From Flavobacterium inviolabile (GTDB taxonomy: Bacteria > Bacteroidota > Bacteroidia > Flavobacteriales > Flavobacteriaceae): DNA of 64,000 bases. Both the position numbers and the translations under genes were made by a program. The DNA lies in the NCBI RefSeq assembly GCF_013389455.1, contig NZ_CP058278.1, positions 3,224,001 to 3,288,000 of the forward strand, read 5' to 3'. A model generated the notes under the pieces. That model saw only the letters and a list, made by a program, of their open reading frames with translations, had not been told where the DNA came from and searched no databases. Every line of letters starts with the position of its first letter. Position 1 is the first letter of the stretch. This document shows positions 1-7,985 of this stretch, one piece after another.

Positions 1-1103
1 TGCTGCAGTTAATGCTGCAAAGCGGGATTTTAATTCCGGTACACGAGCGCAGTGAAACGTTCTTATTTGACAGGATATTAACCGATATCGGCGATAATCA
101 GTCGATTGAAAATCATTTGAGTACGTATAGCTACCGTTTGAAGAATATGAATTACTTCCTTAAAAAATGTAATTCCAAGACCTTATTCCTGATTGACGAA
201 TTCGGAACGGGTTCCGATCCGGAACTGGGTGGTGCTTTGGCCGAAACGTTTCTGGAAGAGTTCTACCACCGGGAAGCGTTCGGAATCATTACCACGCATT
301 ATACGAATTTAAAAATCCTGGCGAACGAATTGCCGTTTGCCACAAATGCCAACATGCTTTTTGACGAGAAATCCTTAGAGCCGATGTACAAACTGCATCT
401 GGGTCAGGCAGGAAGTTCCTTTACGTTTGAAGTAGCCCAGAAAAACGGTATTCCATACGGATTGATCAATCGTGCCAAGAAGAAAGTTGAAGGCGATAAA
501 GTGCGTTTTGACAAAACCATAGCCAACTTACAGAAAGAGCGTTCCAAGCTTGAAAAAACCTCTCAGAATTTGAAGGAAGAAGAGAGCAAAGCCCGTGAGG
601 AAAGCAAGAAAATGGAAGGCATCAACACCAAGATCCAGCAAAAACTGGAAAGCTACCAGGAATTGTATGATGCTAACCAGCGTTTGATCTATATGGGTCA
701 GAAGATGGACGATATTTCGGAAAAATACTTTAACAACAAGAACAAAAAAGAGCTTATCGGTGAGTTTTTGAAAATGGTGGAAATTGAAAATTCCAAGCGT
801 AAAAAAGTTACCGTTAAAGAGAAAAAAGCGAAGGAAACCGTTCAGAAAGAGATCATCGAAGAAGTAAAAGTCAAGGTTGAAGAAATCCGTAAAGAGAAAA
901 AAGAAAAGAAGATAAAAGCCATCAAAGAGGAAAGCAATAAGCCTAAGATCCCTTTAAAAGTAGGCGACCGCGTGCGCATGCTTGACGGTAAAGCCGTGGG
1001 CAGTATTGATGCTATTGAAAAAAATAAAGCAACGGTTAACTACGGGATTTTCACTTCCAAAGTGGATCTGGACAGTTTAGAGCTTGTGGAAAGAAAAAAA
1101 TAA
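1..1103 (+). CDS. mutS2: MutS2-family ATPase, 3' part (5' end outside window)
   Basis: The frame is open to the left edge, so this is the C-terminal part of a longer gene. MutS2 proteins are MutS-like ATPases that act on branched DNA or collided ribosomes rather than on mismatches. The visible part has the Walker B segment LIDEFGTGSDPELGG (about nt 190-235) and the following TTHY segment typical of MutS ATPases. A long charged coiled-coil region follows (about nt 480-940). The end is a small KOW-like beta segment starting PLKVGDRVRMLDG (about nt 950-1095). I see no Smr nuclease domain at the C-terminus, which many MutS2 proteins have. The stop is followed three bases later by the next start, so the two genes are probably co-transcribed. 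The family call is firm; the cellular role is not decided by sequence. Confidence 0.9.
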   Translation, partial: LQLMLQSGILIPVHERSETFLFDRILTDIGDNQSIENHLSTYSYRLKNMNYFLKKCNSKTLFLIDEFGTGSDPELGGALAETFLEEFYHREAFGIITTHYTNLKILANELPFATNANMLFDEKSLEPMYKLHLGQAGSSFTFEVAQKNGIPYGLINRAKKKVEGDKVRFDKTIANLQKERSKLEKTSQNLKEEESKAREESKKMEGINTKIQQKLESYQELYDANQRLIYMGQKMDDISEKYFNNKNKKELIGEFLKMVEIENSKRKKVTVKEKKAKETVQKEIIEEVKVKVEEIRKEKKEKKIKAIKEESNKPKIPLKVGDRVRMLDGKAVGSIDAIEKNKATVNYGIFTSKVDLDSLELVERKK

Positions 1104-1106
1104 CAA

Positions 1107-1520
1107 ATGGAAGGTTTACCTAAAGATAAAAAGATTGTGCTTTTTGACGGTTACTGCAACCTGTGTGACAGTTCTGTGCAGTTTATCATCAGGCATGACA
1201 AGAATGATGTTTTCCGCTTTCTTCCGTTACAATCGGAGCTGGGACAGCAGGTGATCCGGTATATCGGTATTGATACTGCCAAAACCGACAGTATTATTTT
1301 ATACGAACCGGGAATTGCCTATCATTACAAGGCAGATGCGGCTATTAGTATTGCTAAAACAATAGGTGGCGTATATGCTCTTATGGGCGTGTTTTCACTG
1401 GTTCCGAAAGCCATCGCCAATGCCGTTTACGATTATGTTGCCCGAAACCGCTACAAATGGTACGGCAAAAAAGAAAGCTGTATGATGCCTACACCGGAGC
1501 TAAAGGCTAAATTCCTGTAA
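1107..1520 (+). CDS. DCC-family thiol-disulfide oxidoreductase (DUF393)
   Basis: A 137-residue protein of the DCC (DUF393) family. The N-terminus carries the family signature FDGYCNLC with the CxxC pair at C17 and C20, followed by the typical SVQFIIRHD segment. These are small thioredoxin-like proteins of uncertain substrate, usually predicted to be thiol-disulfide oxidoreductases. A further Cys sits near the C-terminus (KESCMMP). There is no signal peptide, so it is probably cytoplasmic. It starts 3 nt after the mutS2 stop, so translation is probably coupled. The family is confident; the reaction is inferred from the CxxC motif only. Confidence 0.87.
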   Translation: MEGLPKDKKIVLFDGYCNLCDSSVQFIIRHDKNDVFRFLPLQSELGQQVIRYIGIDTAKTDSIILYEPGIAYHYKADAAISIAKTIGGVYALMGVFSLVPKAIANAVYDYVARNRYKWYGKKESCMMPTPELKAKFL

Positions 1521-1590
1521 AACTGATAATTATCATTATTTTATCTTTTTTTAAAGTATATATTTGATTGAAACTTAAATCTTATACTTT

Positions 1591-1734
1591 ATGGAAAAAC
1601 TGGCAATGCCCTTATATTCCTGGTCAAACGGTGCCTTTATTATGATTGGTATCTTTTCACTGGTTGTATTTTGTCTTATAGGGATTGTATTCTTTATGAT
1701 GAATACCGATAAAAAGAAAAAAGAACGGGATTAG
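1591..1734 (+). CDS. Small single-span membrane protein, 47 aa
   Basis: A short ATG open frame encodes 47 residues: a polar start (MEKLAMPLYSWSNG), one strongly hydrophobic segment (about residues 15-37) and a basic tail (DKKKKERD). This is the usual layout of a small inner-membrane protein with a cytoplasmic positive end. I do not recognise a named family. It lies 70 nt downstream of the DCC gene on the same strand. Its last codons and stop form the left arm of a strong hairpin that serves as terminator for the convergent gene. The hydrophobic segment and basic end argue for a real gene, but there is no independent proof. Confidence 0.6.
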   Translation: MEKLAMPLYSWSNGAFIMIGIFSLVVFCLIGIVFFMMNTDKKKKERD

Positions 1735-1756
1735 AAAATTTCTAATCCCGTTCTTA
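1720..1756 (-). terminator. Intrinsic terminator overlapping the end of the small gene
   Basis: A perfect stem of at least 15 bp (1721-1735 with 1741-1755) around a tiny A/T loop. On the minus strand it is followed by a T-rich run, so it best fits the end of the T9SS protein gene at 1777. Its left arm includes the last codons and stop of the plus-strand 47-residue gene. Confidence 0.85.
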
Positions 1757-1776
1757 CATTCAGAAAAAAAATTAAA

Positions 1777-2613
1777 TTATTTTTTAACGATCTTTTTAGT
1801 GCTAACACCTTCGTTAGTCGTGATATTCATAAAATAAACACCTGCGTTTAATTCCGAAACATTTACCTGAGCTTCAGATACCGCATCCAGTTTAACAGCT
1901 TTTACAGTTCTGCCATTGATGTCGTTAACCTGAACAGCATTGATTAAAAGATTCGCATTGTTCGTAATCGTTACCACATCATTAGCCGGGTTAGGGAAAA
2001 CGGATAGTTTAGACGCTAAGAAATCGGCAGTTGAAGCCGTTGCTGTAGCGGTAATCGCAACATTATCGATGCTCAGCAAATTCTTGTCACTATTATTATT
2101 TCTCCAGGCAATGTAGATATTCTGTCCGGCAAATTGGGATAGATCTATCGTTTTATTTTGCCAGGTATTCACCTCTGCTGAGATATTATAAACGGTAGTC
2201 CCGAAATTTGCAATACTGGTTCCGGTGGTAGAAACATATACGGTATAACCATCTCTGAAAGCAGGATCGGTATCTCCGGATTTCGCATTGAATTTTAATT
2301 CAACTACATTATTAGCCGGCACTGCAATTTGCGGCGACACTAACCATCTGTCTGCCTGTCCGGCAGGATTAAACCATGATGTTGTAGAAGCTACTTTATT
2401 TCCCGCTTCTGAAGTCCAGGAAACAACAGCCCAGGCATTTGTTCCAAATACTCCCGCATAGGTTCCGTTTGGCGTTAATCCGTCTACATTATGAAGTGTC
2501 CATCCCGCTAAAGTGGCATTGTTTTCAAAATTTTCCTGAAAAATAGTAGTTTGTGCATTCGCACTAAATAGCGTTCCAAATAGCAGACCTGCAAAAAGTA
2601 ATGTTCTTTTCAT
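1777..2613 (-). CDS. Secreted choice-of-anchor J protein with T9SS type A sorting domain
   Basis: A 278-residue secreted protein. Residues 1-20 are a signal peptide ending ANAQ. Residues about 22-190 form a jelly-roll module of the choice-of-anchor J / cleaved-adhesin type (segments NFENNATLAGW and DRWLVSPQI, ending in SIDNVAI). The last 75 residues are a type A T9SS sorting domain, starting SVFPNPANDVVTI and ending STKKIVKK. Proteins of this plan cross the outer membrane through the Type IX system and are released or attached to surface lipopolysaccharide. No catalytic motif is visible, so a binding or adhesion role is inferred. It stands alone between two terminators. Confidence 0.88.
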   Translation of the reverse strand: MKRTLLFAGLLFGTLFSANAQTTIFQENFENNATLAGWTLHNVDGLTPNGTYAGVFGTNAWAVVSWTSEAGNKVASTTSWFNPAGQADRWLVSPQIAVPANNVVELKFNAKSGDTDPAFRDGYTVYVSTTGTSIANFGTTVYNISAEVNTWQNKTIDLSQFAGQNIYIAWRNNNSDKNLLSIDNVAITATATASTADFLASKLSVFPNPANDVVTITNNANLLINAVQVNDINGRTVKAVKLDAVSEAQVNVSELNAGVYFMNITTNEGVSTKKIVKK

Positions 2614-2722
2614 TAAATATATTTTTAGATTAATAAAAGTAAATTTAACGACTAAAATTTAAGTAAAAAACTACAAATATGTTAATTCGGAAAATCCCTA
2701 CAGCAACGTTAATACCTATAAA

Positions 2723-2749
2723 AAAACCTTAAGATTAACTTAAGGTTTT
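2723..2749 (-). terminator. Intrinsic terminator after aroC
   Basis: An 11-bp stem (AAAACCTTAAG with its complement) around a 5-nt loop, with T residues following on the minus strand. It lies just past the aroC stop and upstream of the T9SS protein gene. Confidence 0.75.
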
Positions 2750-2779
2750 GGATAAAAGCTATTTTTTTTACTAATTTTC

Positions 2780-3829
2780 TTATTTTCTAAGGTAAAAATC
2801 CAATAAAACAATGGCTGCCATTGCTTCAACGATAGGTACTGCACGCGGCACCACACACGGATCATGACGTCCTTTCCCCTGCTGTTCGATCAGATTGCCT
2901 TTATTATCAAGAACTTCCTGTTTTTGCATAATGGTGGCTACCGGTTTAAAAGCGACCCTGAAATAGATATCCATTCCATTGCTGATGCCTCCCTGGATTC
3001 CGCCGGAAAGGTTGCTCTTTGTTGTTCCGTCGGCATTGTACAGGTCATTGTGTTCGCTTCCTCTCATTTTAGCCCCGCAGAAACCGCTTCCGTATTCAAA
3101 TCCTTTAACGGCATTAATAGAAAGCATGGCTTTACCCAATTCGGCATGAAGCTTGTCGAAAACCGGTTCTCCCAGGCCAATCGGCACATTCTGGATCACA
3201 CAGGTTATCGTACCGCCAACGGTATCCCCGTCTTTACGGATTTCTTTAATATAGTCTTCCATTTTCTGAGCCGTTGCCAGATCCGGACAACGCACCGCAT
3301 TTGACTCCGTTAAGGAAAAATCCAAAGCCTGGTAGGGTTTATCGATAAAGATATCGCCAACAGAAGAAACAAAAGCATTAATCTTAATTTCCGGCATTGC
3401 CTGTTTTGCAACAGCTCCAGCCACTACTCTGCTCACGGTTTCTCTTGCCGAGCTCCTTCCGCCGCCGCGGTAATCTCTTATTCCATATTTCTGCTCATAC
3501 ACATAATCGGCATGGCTTGGACGGTAAGTATCTTTAATATGTGAATAATCGTCTGATTTCTGGTTGGTATTCGGTACTATAAACCCAATGGAAGTGCCTG
3601 TTGTTTTTCCTTCAAATATTCCGGATAAAAACTGTACTTCGTCTTCTTCTTTTCGTTGGGTAACAATAGCCGACTGACCGGGTTTTCTTCTTTGCATTTC
3701 CTGTTGAATCGCATCAAAATCCAAAGTTATTCCGGCAGGACAGCCATCGATAATGCCTCCTAATGCGTCTCCATGTGATTCTCCAAAAGTTGTGATCCTG
3801 TATAGTGTTCCAAATGTATTTCCTGCCAT
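2780..3829 (-). CDS. aroC: Chorismate synthase
   Basis: A 349-residue protein of normal family length. Chorismate synthase converts 5-enolpyruvylshikimate-3-phosphate to chorismate with reduced FMN, the last step of the shikimate pathway to aromatic amino acids and folate. Signatures seen are TTFGESHG at the N-terminus (catalytic-region His19), the central [16 protein letters not shown] segment (about 118-133) and the C-terminal [17 protein letters not shown] segment. The protein is cytoplasmic and acts as a tetramer in known cases. A full promoter-like pair lies just upstream at 3846-3875, and a terminator follows. It is monocistronic; no other aro gene is in the window. Confidence 0.97.
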   Translation of the reverse strand: MAGNTFGTLYRITTFGESHGDALGGIIDGCPAGITLDFDAIQQEMQRRKPGQSAIVTQRKEEDEVQFLSGIFEGKTTGTSIGFIVPNTNQKSDDYSHIKDTYRPSHADYVYEQKYGIRDYRGGGRSSARETVSRVVAGAVAKQAMPEIKINAFVSSVGDIFIDKPYQALDFSLTESNAVRCPDLATAQKMEDYIKEIRKDGDTVGGTITCVIQNVPIGLGEPVFDKLHAELGKAMLSINAVKGFEYGSGFCGAKMRGSEHNDLYNADGTTKSNLSGGIQGGISNGMDIYFRVAFKPVATIMQKQEVLDNKGNLIEQQGKGRHDPCVVPRAVPIVEAMAAIVLLDFYLRK

Positions 3830-3845
3830 GAGTATAATTTTTATA

Positions 3846-3875
3846 CAAAAATAAGGTATTCCGTTAGCTTATCAA
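3846..3875 (-). promoter_or_regulatory. Predicted aroC promoter
   Basis: Read on the minus strand: TTG, 19 nt, then TATTTTTG, matching the Bacteroidetes TTTG / TAnnTTTG pattern. The -7 box lies 16 nt before the aroC start, so the leader is very short. Confidence 0.65.
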
Positions 3876-3973
3876 TAATAAACTTTTCTCAAAAAACTAA
3901 TAATTATTTAATGTTTCACTAAATATTTAATAACAACAAACCTGTTTATTTGTTAAACTTAAAATTCAATTCA

Positions 3974-4804
3974 TTGAAAAAGAGAATTGTTGATATTGTA
4001 GTGATTTCCGATGTGCACTTAGGTACTTATGGTTGTCATGCCAAAGAATTATTGGAATATCTGAATAGTATCAAGCCAAAAATACTAATCTTAAACGGCG
4101 ATATTATTGACATCTGGCAATTTAGAAAATCTTATTTTCCCAAATCCCATTTAAAGGTTGTCAAAAGGTTACTTGATTTCTCTTCCAAAGGAACCAAAGT
4201 TTATTATATTACCGGAAACCATGATGAAATGCTGCGGAAGTTCAGCGATACCACTATGGGGAATTTTTCCATAGTAGACAAACTGGTCTTACCGCTGCAT
4301 GATAAAAAAGCGTGGATCTTTCACGGTGATATTTTCGACAATTCCGTTCATCATGCCAAATGGATAGCCAAACTGGGCGGGATTGGCTATGATTATTTAA
4401 TCCTGCTGAACCGTTTTATCAACTGGTGCCTGATAAAAATGGGCAAAGAGCCGTATTCGTTATCCAAAAAGATAAAAGCCAGCGTAAAAAAAGCCGTGAA
4501 GTTTATTTCGGATTTTGAAACCACCGCTACCGATCTTGCCATTGAAAAGAATTACGATTATGTGATCTGCGGACACATACACGAACCCAAGATCGAAGCC
4601 AAAGAAAATAAAAAAGGGAAAACGCTTTATTTGAATTCCGGTGACTGGGTTGAAAATTTAACCGCTTTGGAATACAACAAGAAACGATGGAAACTGTATC
4701 AGCACACCAAAGAGGCTTTTGCTGATGATGAAGAGGATTATTTCGAGCTGGAAACAAAATTAAGCCAGGAAATCCTTTCTCTAAAAATACTGATGAAAAG
4801 TTAA
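3974..4804 (+). CDS. UDP-2,3-diacylglucosamine diphosphatase-like metallophosphoesterase (LpxH family)
   Basis: A calcineurin-type metallophosphoesterase with all the metal-binding blocks in order: SDVHLG, NGDIIDIW, TGNHDEM, FHGDIFD and CGHIHEP. The set resembles LpxH-family enzymes that hydrolyse UDP-2,3-diacylglucosamine to lipid X in lipid A synthesis; the exact substrate is inferred. No ATG precedes the first motif in frame. Two TTG codons are candidates, at 3950 and 3974. I prefer 3974 because it gives MKKRIVDIVVISDVHLG, the usual family N-terminus (276 residues). The C-terminus is charged (DDEEDYFELE). Convergent genes end elsewhere, so this gene is transcribed away from aroC. Confidence 0.85.
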   Translation: MKKRIVDIVVISDVHLGTYGCHAKELLEYLNSIKPKILILNGDIIDIWQFRKSYFPKSHLKVVKRLLDFSSKGTKVYYITGNHDEMLRKFSDTTMGNFSIVDKLVLPLHDKKAWIFHGDIFDNSVHHAKWIAKLGGIGYDYLILLNRFINWCLIKMGKEPYSLSKKIKASVKKAVKFISDFETTATDLAIEKNYDYVICGHIHEPKIEAKENKKGKTLYLNSGDWVENLTALEYNKKRWKLYQHTKEAFADDEEDYFELETKLSQEILSLKILMKS

Positions 4805-4848
4805 TTATTTAACAAATTTTAGTAAATTAGCTAAAACATTTTACTAAA

Positions 4849-5643
4849 ATGAAATTACGATACCTGCCCCTGATTGCTGTTGCATTTCTGGCTTCATGTT
4901 CCTCTTCCTCTGAAGGAGAAGGCACTACAGATAACCCGTCGGCTTCCGATTATTTTCCCTTGCGAAGCAGTAATTACTGGACCTACGAAATCAACGATGC
5001 AAGCGGGAATACTGTAAAAGATTCCTTGTACATTTCTAATGATACCCTTATTGCCAGCACTGCTTATAAAAAGTTTAAAGCGAAAGATTTTCCAACCGGA
5101 TTTTATTCCAATTCCTTAAACAAAAACGGTGTCCGGAAATCCGGTGACCAGTTACTGGCATCGGGAATCATAGGGATCACTCCGGCCGCACAGCTGCCCA
5201 TTAATATAAACCTGAGTGATTTTATCATATTTAAAGAAAATGCTGCTCCCAATCAGCTCTTGAGTACGGTTACCGGCGTAATGCAGCAAACCGTTCAGGA
5301 ATACCCCTTAACAATAGAATATAAGGTTACTTCAAAGGCAGGCAATTCCTTTTCCAACTATATTTCTCCCAACGGAGATCCGTATACCAATGTAAAAGCT
5401 GTTAACACAATTGTTAATTTAAAAGTTTCGACTGTGGTTTTTGGCATAACTTTTGTAGTACTACCGTCGCAGGACGTTCTTATTTCTACGCAGTATTTTT
5501 CAAAAGACATTGGTGTGGTGCATACGAATACCAATTTAAGTTATCAGTTAGCAGCAGGTCTTCCCCCGGGAATCTCTTTACCAATACCGAGTTCGGCGAA
5601 TCAAACGCAACAGGAATATTTAGACGTTTATCATATTAATTAA
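4849..5643 (+). CDS. Lipoprotein of unknown function
   Basis: A 264-residue lipoprotein. The N-terminus MKLRYLPLIAVAFLASC is a type II signal peptide with lipobox LASC and acylated Cys17, followed by a serine- and glutamate-rich linker (SSSSEGEGTT). The rest is beta-rich with the segment DYFPLRSSNYWTYEI, common in Bacteroidetes lipoproteins. I recognise no enzyme motif. Placement in the outer or inner membrane is inferred. It lies 44 nt after the phosphoesterase and may share its transcript. Confidence 0.8.
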   Translation: MKLRYLPLIAVAFLASCSSSSEGEGTTDNPSASDYFPLRSSNYWTYEINDASGNTVKDSLYISNDTLIASTAYKKFKAKDFPTGFYSNSLNKNGVRKSGDQLLASGIIGITPAAQLPININLSDFIIFKENAAPNQLLSTVTGVMQQTVQEYPLTIEYKVTSKAGNSFSNYISPNGDPYTNVKAVNTIVNLKVSTVVFGITFVVLPSQDVLISTQYFSKDIGVVHTNTNLSYQLAAGLPPGISLPIPSSANQTQQEYLDVYHIN

Positions 5644-5749
5644 AAAGAAAAATCACTCTGTAACTTCATAAAATCGTTTGTTAAAGAATTACAAATGGTT
5701 TTATAAAAAACTAACCGCAGAGTGGTATTATTTGTTAAATTATTTATTT

Positions 5750-6244
5750 ATGAAGAAACTATTTTTCTCTGCCTTTATGCTAATCGGATTAGCATTTGGC
5801 GCACAAGCTCAGGAAATTTCTAAAAATGCATTAGGTCTGCGTTTAGGAGACAATGATGGTTTTGGTGGAGAAGTATCTTATCAGAGAGGTCTTTCAAAAA
5901 ACAATCGTCTTGAAGTGGATTTAGGCTGGAGAAACAGCAAGCACACCGATGCTTTCAAACTATCAGGCTTATATCAATGGGTTTGGAACATTGATGGTGG
6001 CTTTAACTGGTATGCTGGTGTTGGTGCCGGAGTGGGCAGTTGGAGTTATGAAAACGATTACCATGTTGATGTAAAAGACAGCGGTACTTTCGTTTTTGCA
6101 GCCGGTGATATCGGAATTGAGTATGTATTCGATATTCCGTTACAGCTATCATTAGACTTCCGTCCTGAACTTTATTTTAATGATGATTACAGAGGAGACA
6201 ATTTTGGTCCGGATATCGCATTAGGTATTCGTTACCGTTTCTAA
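5750..6244 (+). CDS. Outer-membrane beta-barrel-like protein
   Basis: The longer open frame starts at 5678, but the ATG at 5750 begins a clean signal peptide (MKKLFFSAFMLIGLAFGAQAQ), so I place the start there (164 residues). The mature part alternates polar and aromatic residues in short strands rich in Gly, Trp and Tyr, and ends IALGIRYRF with a C-terminal Phe. This is the usual pattern of a small 8-strand outer-membrane barrel. The function is not known. A bidirectional terminator follows at once. Confidence 0.8.
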   Translation: MKKLFFSAFMLIGLAFGAQAQEISKNALGLRLGDNDGFGGEVSYQRGLSKNNRLEVDLGWRNSKHTDAFKLSGLYQWVWNIDGGFNWYAGVGAGVGSWSYENDYHVDVKDSGTFVFAAGDIGIEYVFDIPLQLSLDFRPELYFNDDYRGDNFGPDIALGIRYRF

Positions 6245-6247
6245 ATA

Positions 6248-6281
6248 AAAAAGTCCCGAATAGTATTCGGGACTTTTTTTT
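6248..6281. terminator. Bidirectional intrinsic terminator
   Basis: Stem AAGTCCCGAA (6251-6260) with TTCGGGACTT (6266-6275), followed by T runs on both strands. It separates the barrel gene from convergent bshA. Confidence 0.88.
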
Positions 6282-7413
6282 ATGAAAAATCTTTTACGGC
6301 CTTGAGGTATAAATTCTCATACAGCGGTAAAACATTCATGATATCAAATTCTTTGGAAACTTCGAGGGCATTTTTCTTAAACTGCAGTAAGGTTTCGTCA
6401 TCCGACAATATTTTCACAGCATTTTCAGACATCTGCATAACGTCACCCACATCACTCAGGTAACCGGAGAATCCCTGCTTGTTCACTTCCGGCAATCCTC
6501 CCGAATTACTAGAAATAACCGGTACGCCGCAAGCCATGGCTTCCAGGGCAGCTAATCCGAAACTTTCCGTTTCCGACGGCAGTAAGAACAAATCGGAATA
6601 GCACAATATCTTATCGATCTCATTACTGTTTCCGAAGAAAATAACCTTATCGGTAATGTTCAGGTCTTCACATAGTTTTTCGGCTACCTCTTTTTCCGGT
6701 CCTTCTCCAACCATCATTAGTTTGGAAGGAATCTGTTTCTGAATTTCATTAAAGATTTTCACCACATCCGGAATACGTTTTACTTTTCGGAAGTTACTGA
6801 TATGGGTAATAATTTTCTCTTCTTTAGTTGCCATTAAAGAACGATGGCAGGGAGAATTTACATCTATCCTGTTTTTGTCAATTTCAATGAAGTTGGGAAT
6901 TACCTGAATTTCTTTTTCAATATCAAACAACCGGTAGGTTTCGTCTTTCAGGCTTTGGGAAACCGAAGTTACCACATCCGATTTATTGATACTAAAACTT
7001 ACAGCAGGCTTATAAAAAGGGTGATTTCCCACTAAAGTAATATCCGTTCCGTGTAAGGTGGTTACCATCGGGATACGGATTCCTTCATCTTCCAGCATTT
7101 TTTTAGCCATATAGCCAGCATAGGCATGAGGAATGGCATAATGAACGTGCAGCAATTCAATTTTGTGCAGTTTTACCATATCCACCAGCTTGCTCGACAA
7201 CGCTAATTCATAAGGCTGGTAATGAAATAAAGGATATTCCGGAACGTGTACTTCGTGATAGTGTATATTGTGATTTAATAAGGCCAGACGAACCGGCTGA
7301 CTGTAAGTTATAAAGTGTATTTCGTGTCCTCTCCGCGCCAGTTCCAGGCCCAGCTCTGTAGCCACTACTCCACTACCTCCAAAGGTTGGATAACATACTA
7401 TAGCAATTTTCAT
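6280..7413 (-). CDS. bshA: N-acetyl-alpha-D-glucosaminyl L-malate synthase BshA
   Basis: A 377-residue GT4-type glycosyltransferase. BshA joins GlcNAc from UDP-GlcNAc to L-malate, the first step of bacillithiol synthesis. The N-terminal Rossmann domain begins CYPTFGGSGVVATELG, and the donor domain carries the E-x7-E motif of retaining GT4 enzymes in PSETESFGLAALEAM. THISNFRKVKR and GEGPE segments also fit. The length and N-terminus match BshA better than general GT4 enzymes. bshB and bshC are not in the window. It is the last gene of a long minus-strand series, 84 nt after the DUF1801 gene, and ends at a terminator. Bacillithiol is the main low-molecular thiol in many Bacteroidetes. Confidence 0.92.
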   Translation of the reverse strand: MKIAIVCYPTFGGSGVVATELGLELARRGHEIHFITYSQPVRLALLNHNIHYHEVHVPEYPLFHYQPYELALSSKLVDMVKLHKIELLHVHYAIPHAYAGYMAKKMLEDEGIRIPMVTTLHGTDITLVGNHPFYKPAVSFSINKSDVVTSVSQSLKDETYRLFDIEKEIQVIPNFIEIDKNRIDVNSPCHRSLMATKEEKIITHISNFRKVKRIPDVVKIFNEIQKQIPSKLMMVGEGPEKEVAEKLCEDLNITDKVIFFGNSNEIDKILCYSDLFLLPSETESFGLAALEAMACGVPVISSNSGGLPEVNKQGFSGYLSDVGDVMQMSENAVKILSDDETLLQFKKNALEVSKEFDIMNVLPLYENLYLKAVKDFS

Positions 7414-7497
7414 TTTTTAATTTTAAAAGTGAAACTAAAGTACAGTAAAAAAGTAAGGTAAAACCGATTTTTAGATAAAATTAACGAAATAAAAAGG

Positions 7498-7953
7498 TTA
7501 TCGTTTTAAGACTTTCTCATAGCCTGAAATCCATTCGGCAACCGTCATTTTTGTAAAAAGTTCCGCCAGTAAATCATACGGAATCGCCTCCATCTTTTTA
7601 AAACGGATACAGCTTTTCCCCATATCCAGTTTTGTTTTAACATGTTTGGGATATTCGGCCACAAACCAATCCAGCAGGTTTTTATCCATATACAGCCCCA
7701 TGTGGTACACCGCAATAAAGTTCTTCTGGGAAGCAATGCTCAAAAACGGCAAAGCCTGTTTGGGATCACAATGATAACCGTTCGGATAGATACTATGCGG
7801 AACCACATAGGTTACCATACCATAGCTCATGGTTTCCTCAAAACCTTCCGGAAGATTTTCTTTGGTAATTTTTCGCAATGTATTCATTGCTGCTTTCCGG
7901 TCGTCCGGTAAGGCGTCAAAATACGCGTCTGCTGTTGTTGCTTTAGATTGCAT
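7498..7953 (-). CDS. DUF1801-domain protein
   Basis: A 151-residue cytoplasmic protein of the DUF1801 / YdhG-like family. The N-terminal segment TADAYFDALPDDRKAAMNTL and the central ETMSYGMVTYVV and CIRFKKMEAIPY segments are the usual conserved blocks. The family has an alpha-beta fold also seen in frataxin-like proteins, with no settled reaction. It starts 32 nt after the GH3 fusion gene and precedes bshA, so it probably shares their transcript. No metal or catalytic site is clear. Confidence 0.82.
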   Translation of the reverse strand: MQSKATTADAYFDALPDDRKAAMNTLRKITKENLPEGFEETMSYGMVTYVVPHSIYPNGYHCDPKQALPFLSIASQKNFIAVYHMGLYMDKNLLDWFVAEYPKHVKTKLDMGKSCIRFKKMEAIPYDLLAELFTKMTVAEWISGYEKVLKR

Positions 7954-7985
7954 AAAACTTGTTTTTAGAACGGAAATCGGATTGC

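Noticed and set aside
2864..3304. 146-residue plus-strand frame opposite aroC
   Set aside because: It is a shadow of aroC on the other strand, with no family match.
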